From an uncultured Lachnospiraceae bacterium (GTDB lineage: Bacteria; Bacillota; Clostridia; Lachnospirales; Lachnospiraceae), in contig CANOFW010000012.1 of NCBI GenBank assembly GCA_947565425.1, positions 19,219 through 83,218 of the forward strand: a DNA stretch of 64,000 nt, written 5' to 3'. Every line of letters starts with the position of its first letter. The first letter of the stretch is position 1. The position numbers and the translations under genes are program-made. The notes beneath the pieces are model-generated. The model saw only the letters and a program-made list of their open reading frames with translations. It did not search any database and was not told the DNA's origin. Shown one piece after another: positions 63,081 to 64,000 of the stretch.

Positions 63081-64000
63081 ATGGTTTTACAAAAAAGAAT
63101 AGCGCTTTTCACACTTGCCCTTTTAGGGATACTTTGTCTTGGGGGATGTGGAAGGGAAGAAAATGAAAAAATCACTTTCATAGAACAGCTCAACAATCCG
63201 GCCTATACGATTGGTGTTCCGGAAGGCGGGGCAGGCATGTATATGGCGGAAAAATATCTGCCGGAGGCGGAGCATAAAACATTTTCCGGCAACTCTTCGG
63301 GGTATCTTGCCATTTCTCAGGGAAAATTGGACGGGTTTGTTTATGACCGGGTAATGATGGAATTTGCTATTGCCAGCGGTCTTGAGAATGTGGAGATTTT
63401 AGAGGAAAACCTGGGAGAAAGTATGGATGTGGCTGTGGGGATTTCACCCAAAAGCCAGGTTGAAAATTTAAAGGATAAAGTGAACCAGTTTCTGTCGGAA
63501 GCAAGAGCCGAGGGGACGCTGGATGATATGTATGACCGCTGGGTAAGCAGGGCGGAGGGAACCATGCCGGAAATACAGGCGTCACAGATGCCGGATTGTA
63601 AGCTTAAGGTGGGAACCACAGGGATGGTTCAGCCTTTCAGCTACTATGAGGGGACGACTCTTACCGGATATGATGTGGAGCTGATTTACCGTTTTGGAGC
63701 GTGGCTAAATGCGGAAGTGGAAATTAAAATTTACGACTATGACGGAATTATTGCCGCGGCCCAGGCCGGTGACATTGATTGTATTATGGCGAATTTAAAT
63801 GCCACCGAGGAAAGGCGCAGGCATATTGAATTTTCCGATTGTGTTTATCCTTCGGTGACTGCCGTTATGGTAAGGTCAAAACAGAAAGACAGCACGGAGA
63901 AAAAATACGAGACACTTTCGGATTTTGCCGGAGCAAGGTTTGCAGCATTAAGCGGAGGGGTTTACGATAAACTTTTACAGGAAGTAATTGCGGATGCAAA
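63081..64000 (+). CDS. Lipoprotein with tandem solute-binding domains (SBP_bac_3), truncated by right edge
   Basis: The frame is open to the end of the window (306 codons visible). The signal sequence ends ILCLGGC, a good lipobox. A first, divergent type 3 solute-binding domain lies at about 35-160 (YTIGVPEGGAGMYMAEKYLP, KLDGFVYDRVMM), and a second starts near 175 (CKLKVGTTGMVQPFSYYEGTTLTGYDVELIYRFG, then CIMANLNATEERRRHIEFSD). Such proteins bind amino acids. Two binding domains on one lipoprotein are often followed by an ABC permease or by a sensor kinase or GGDEF domain in the same chain; which of these applies lies outside the window. Confidence 0.88.
   Translation, partial: MVLQKRIALFTLALLGILCLGGCGREENEKITFIEQLNNPAYTIGVPEGGAGMYMAEKYLPEAEHKTFSGNSSGYLAISQGKLDGFVYDRVMMEFAIASGLENVEILEENLGESMDVAVGISPKSQVENLKDKVNQFLSEARAEGTLDDMYDRWVSRAEGTMPEIQASQMPDCKLKVGTTGMVQPFSYYEGTTLTGYDVELIYRFGAWLNAEVEIKIYDYDGIIAAAQAGDIDCIMANLNATEERRRHIEFSDCVYPSVTAVMVRSKQKDSTEKKYETLSDFAGARFAALSGGVYDKLLQEVIADA

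Overview
The window looks like a chromosomal segment of an anaerobic, monoderm Clostridia bacterium, most likely a Lachnospiraceae. The base composition is moderately low in GC (judged by eye). Shine-Dalgarno sites are strong GGAGG types, many promoters fit TTGACA-N17-TATAAT closely, and the gene families (DUF6142, VanZ-like, LCP, lysine-rich FN3 autolysins, DUF975, tandem hybrid kinases) are typical of that family. No rRNA, tRNA, CRISPR array or intact insertion sequence was seen.

Layout. 1-4423: two hybrid sensor kinases, the first cut by the left edge and the second carrying a pseudo-receiver. 4595-7936: a lipoprotein DNA/RNA nuclease with a small partner, pyrE, and three small membrane proteins. 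7978-14513: an M29-type aminopeptidase, a LysM-GH18 hydrolase, a chemoreceptor and pta. 14776-22648: a large RND exporter with a coiled-coil insert, valS behind a leader hairpin, and an LCP ligase. 22745-37651: a cell-surface block with FN3 proteins, a diguanylate cyclase, an amidase, a glucosaminidase, a phosphoglycosyl transferase, three GT2 glycosyltransferases and a second LCP protein, followed by glmS. 39599-45192: an HtrA protease, carbamate kinase, pyruvate kinase and a lipoprotein amidase.

45202-47496 is a small accessory island. It holds an AAA ATPase plus a PD-(D/E)xK-like nuclease, then a complete Fst/par-like type I toxin-antitoxin locus: a 31-residue membrane peptide, a convergent antisense RNA, a shared terminator and direct repeats. 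47497-56262 is mostly housekeeping: AlkD-like glycosylase, prfB with a programmed frameshift that uses UAA instead of UGA, an SPFH/zinc-ribbon/TPM operon like B. subtilis ydjGHI, then an ACT protein, hom and an ApgM-like enzyme that may supply the homoserine kinase step. Two ~300 bp palindromic elements (36091-36391 and 54734-55032) interrupt the housekeeping regions.

56305-60867 (minus strand) is the strongest candidate for an undescribed system. Two DUF2589-type proteins, two unknown proteins and a stand-alone LanM-like dehydratase domain lie in one tight operon with a DUF2752 membrane protein at its end. The enzyme keeps the LanM phosphorylation and elimination residues but has no cyclase, and no lanthipeptide precursor is obvious. 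The right end has a SprA-like HExxH protein, a DUF975 membrane protein, an IS30-like transposase fragment and the start of a tandem solute-binding lipoprotein that runs off the window.
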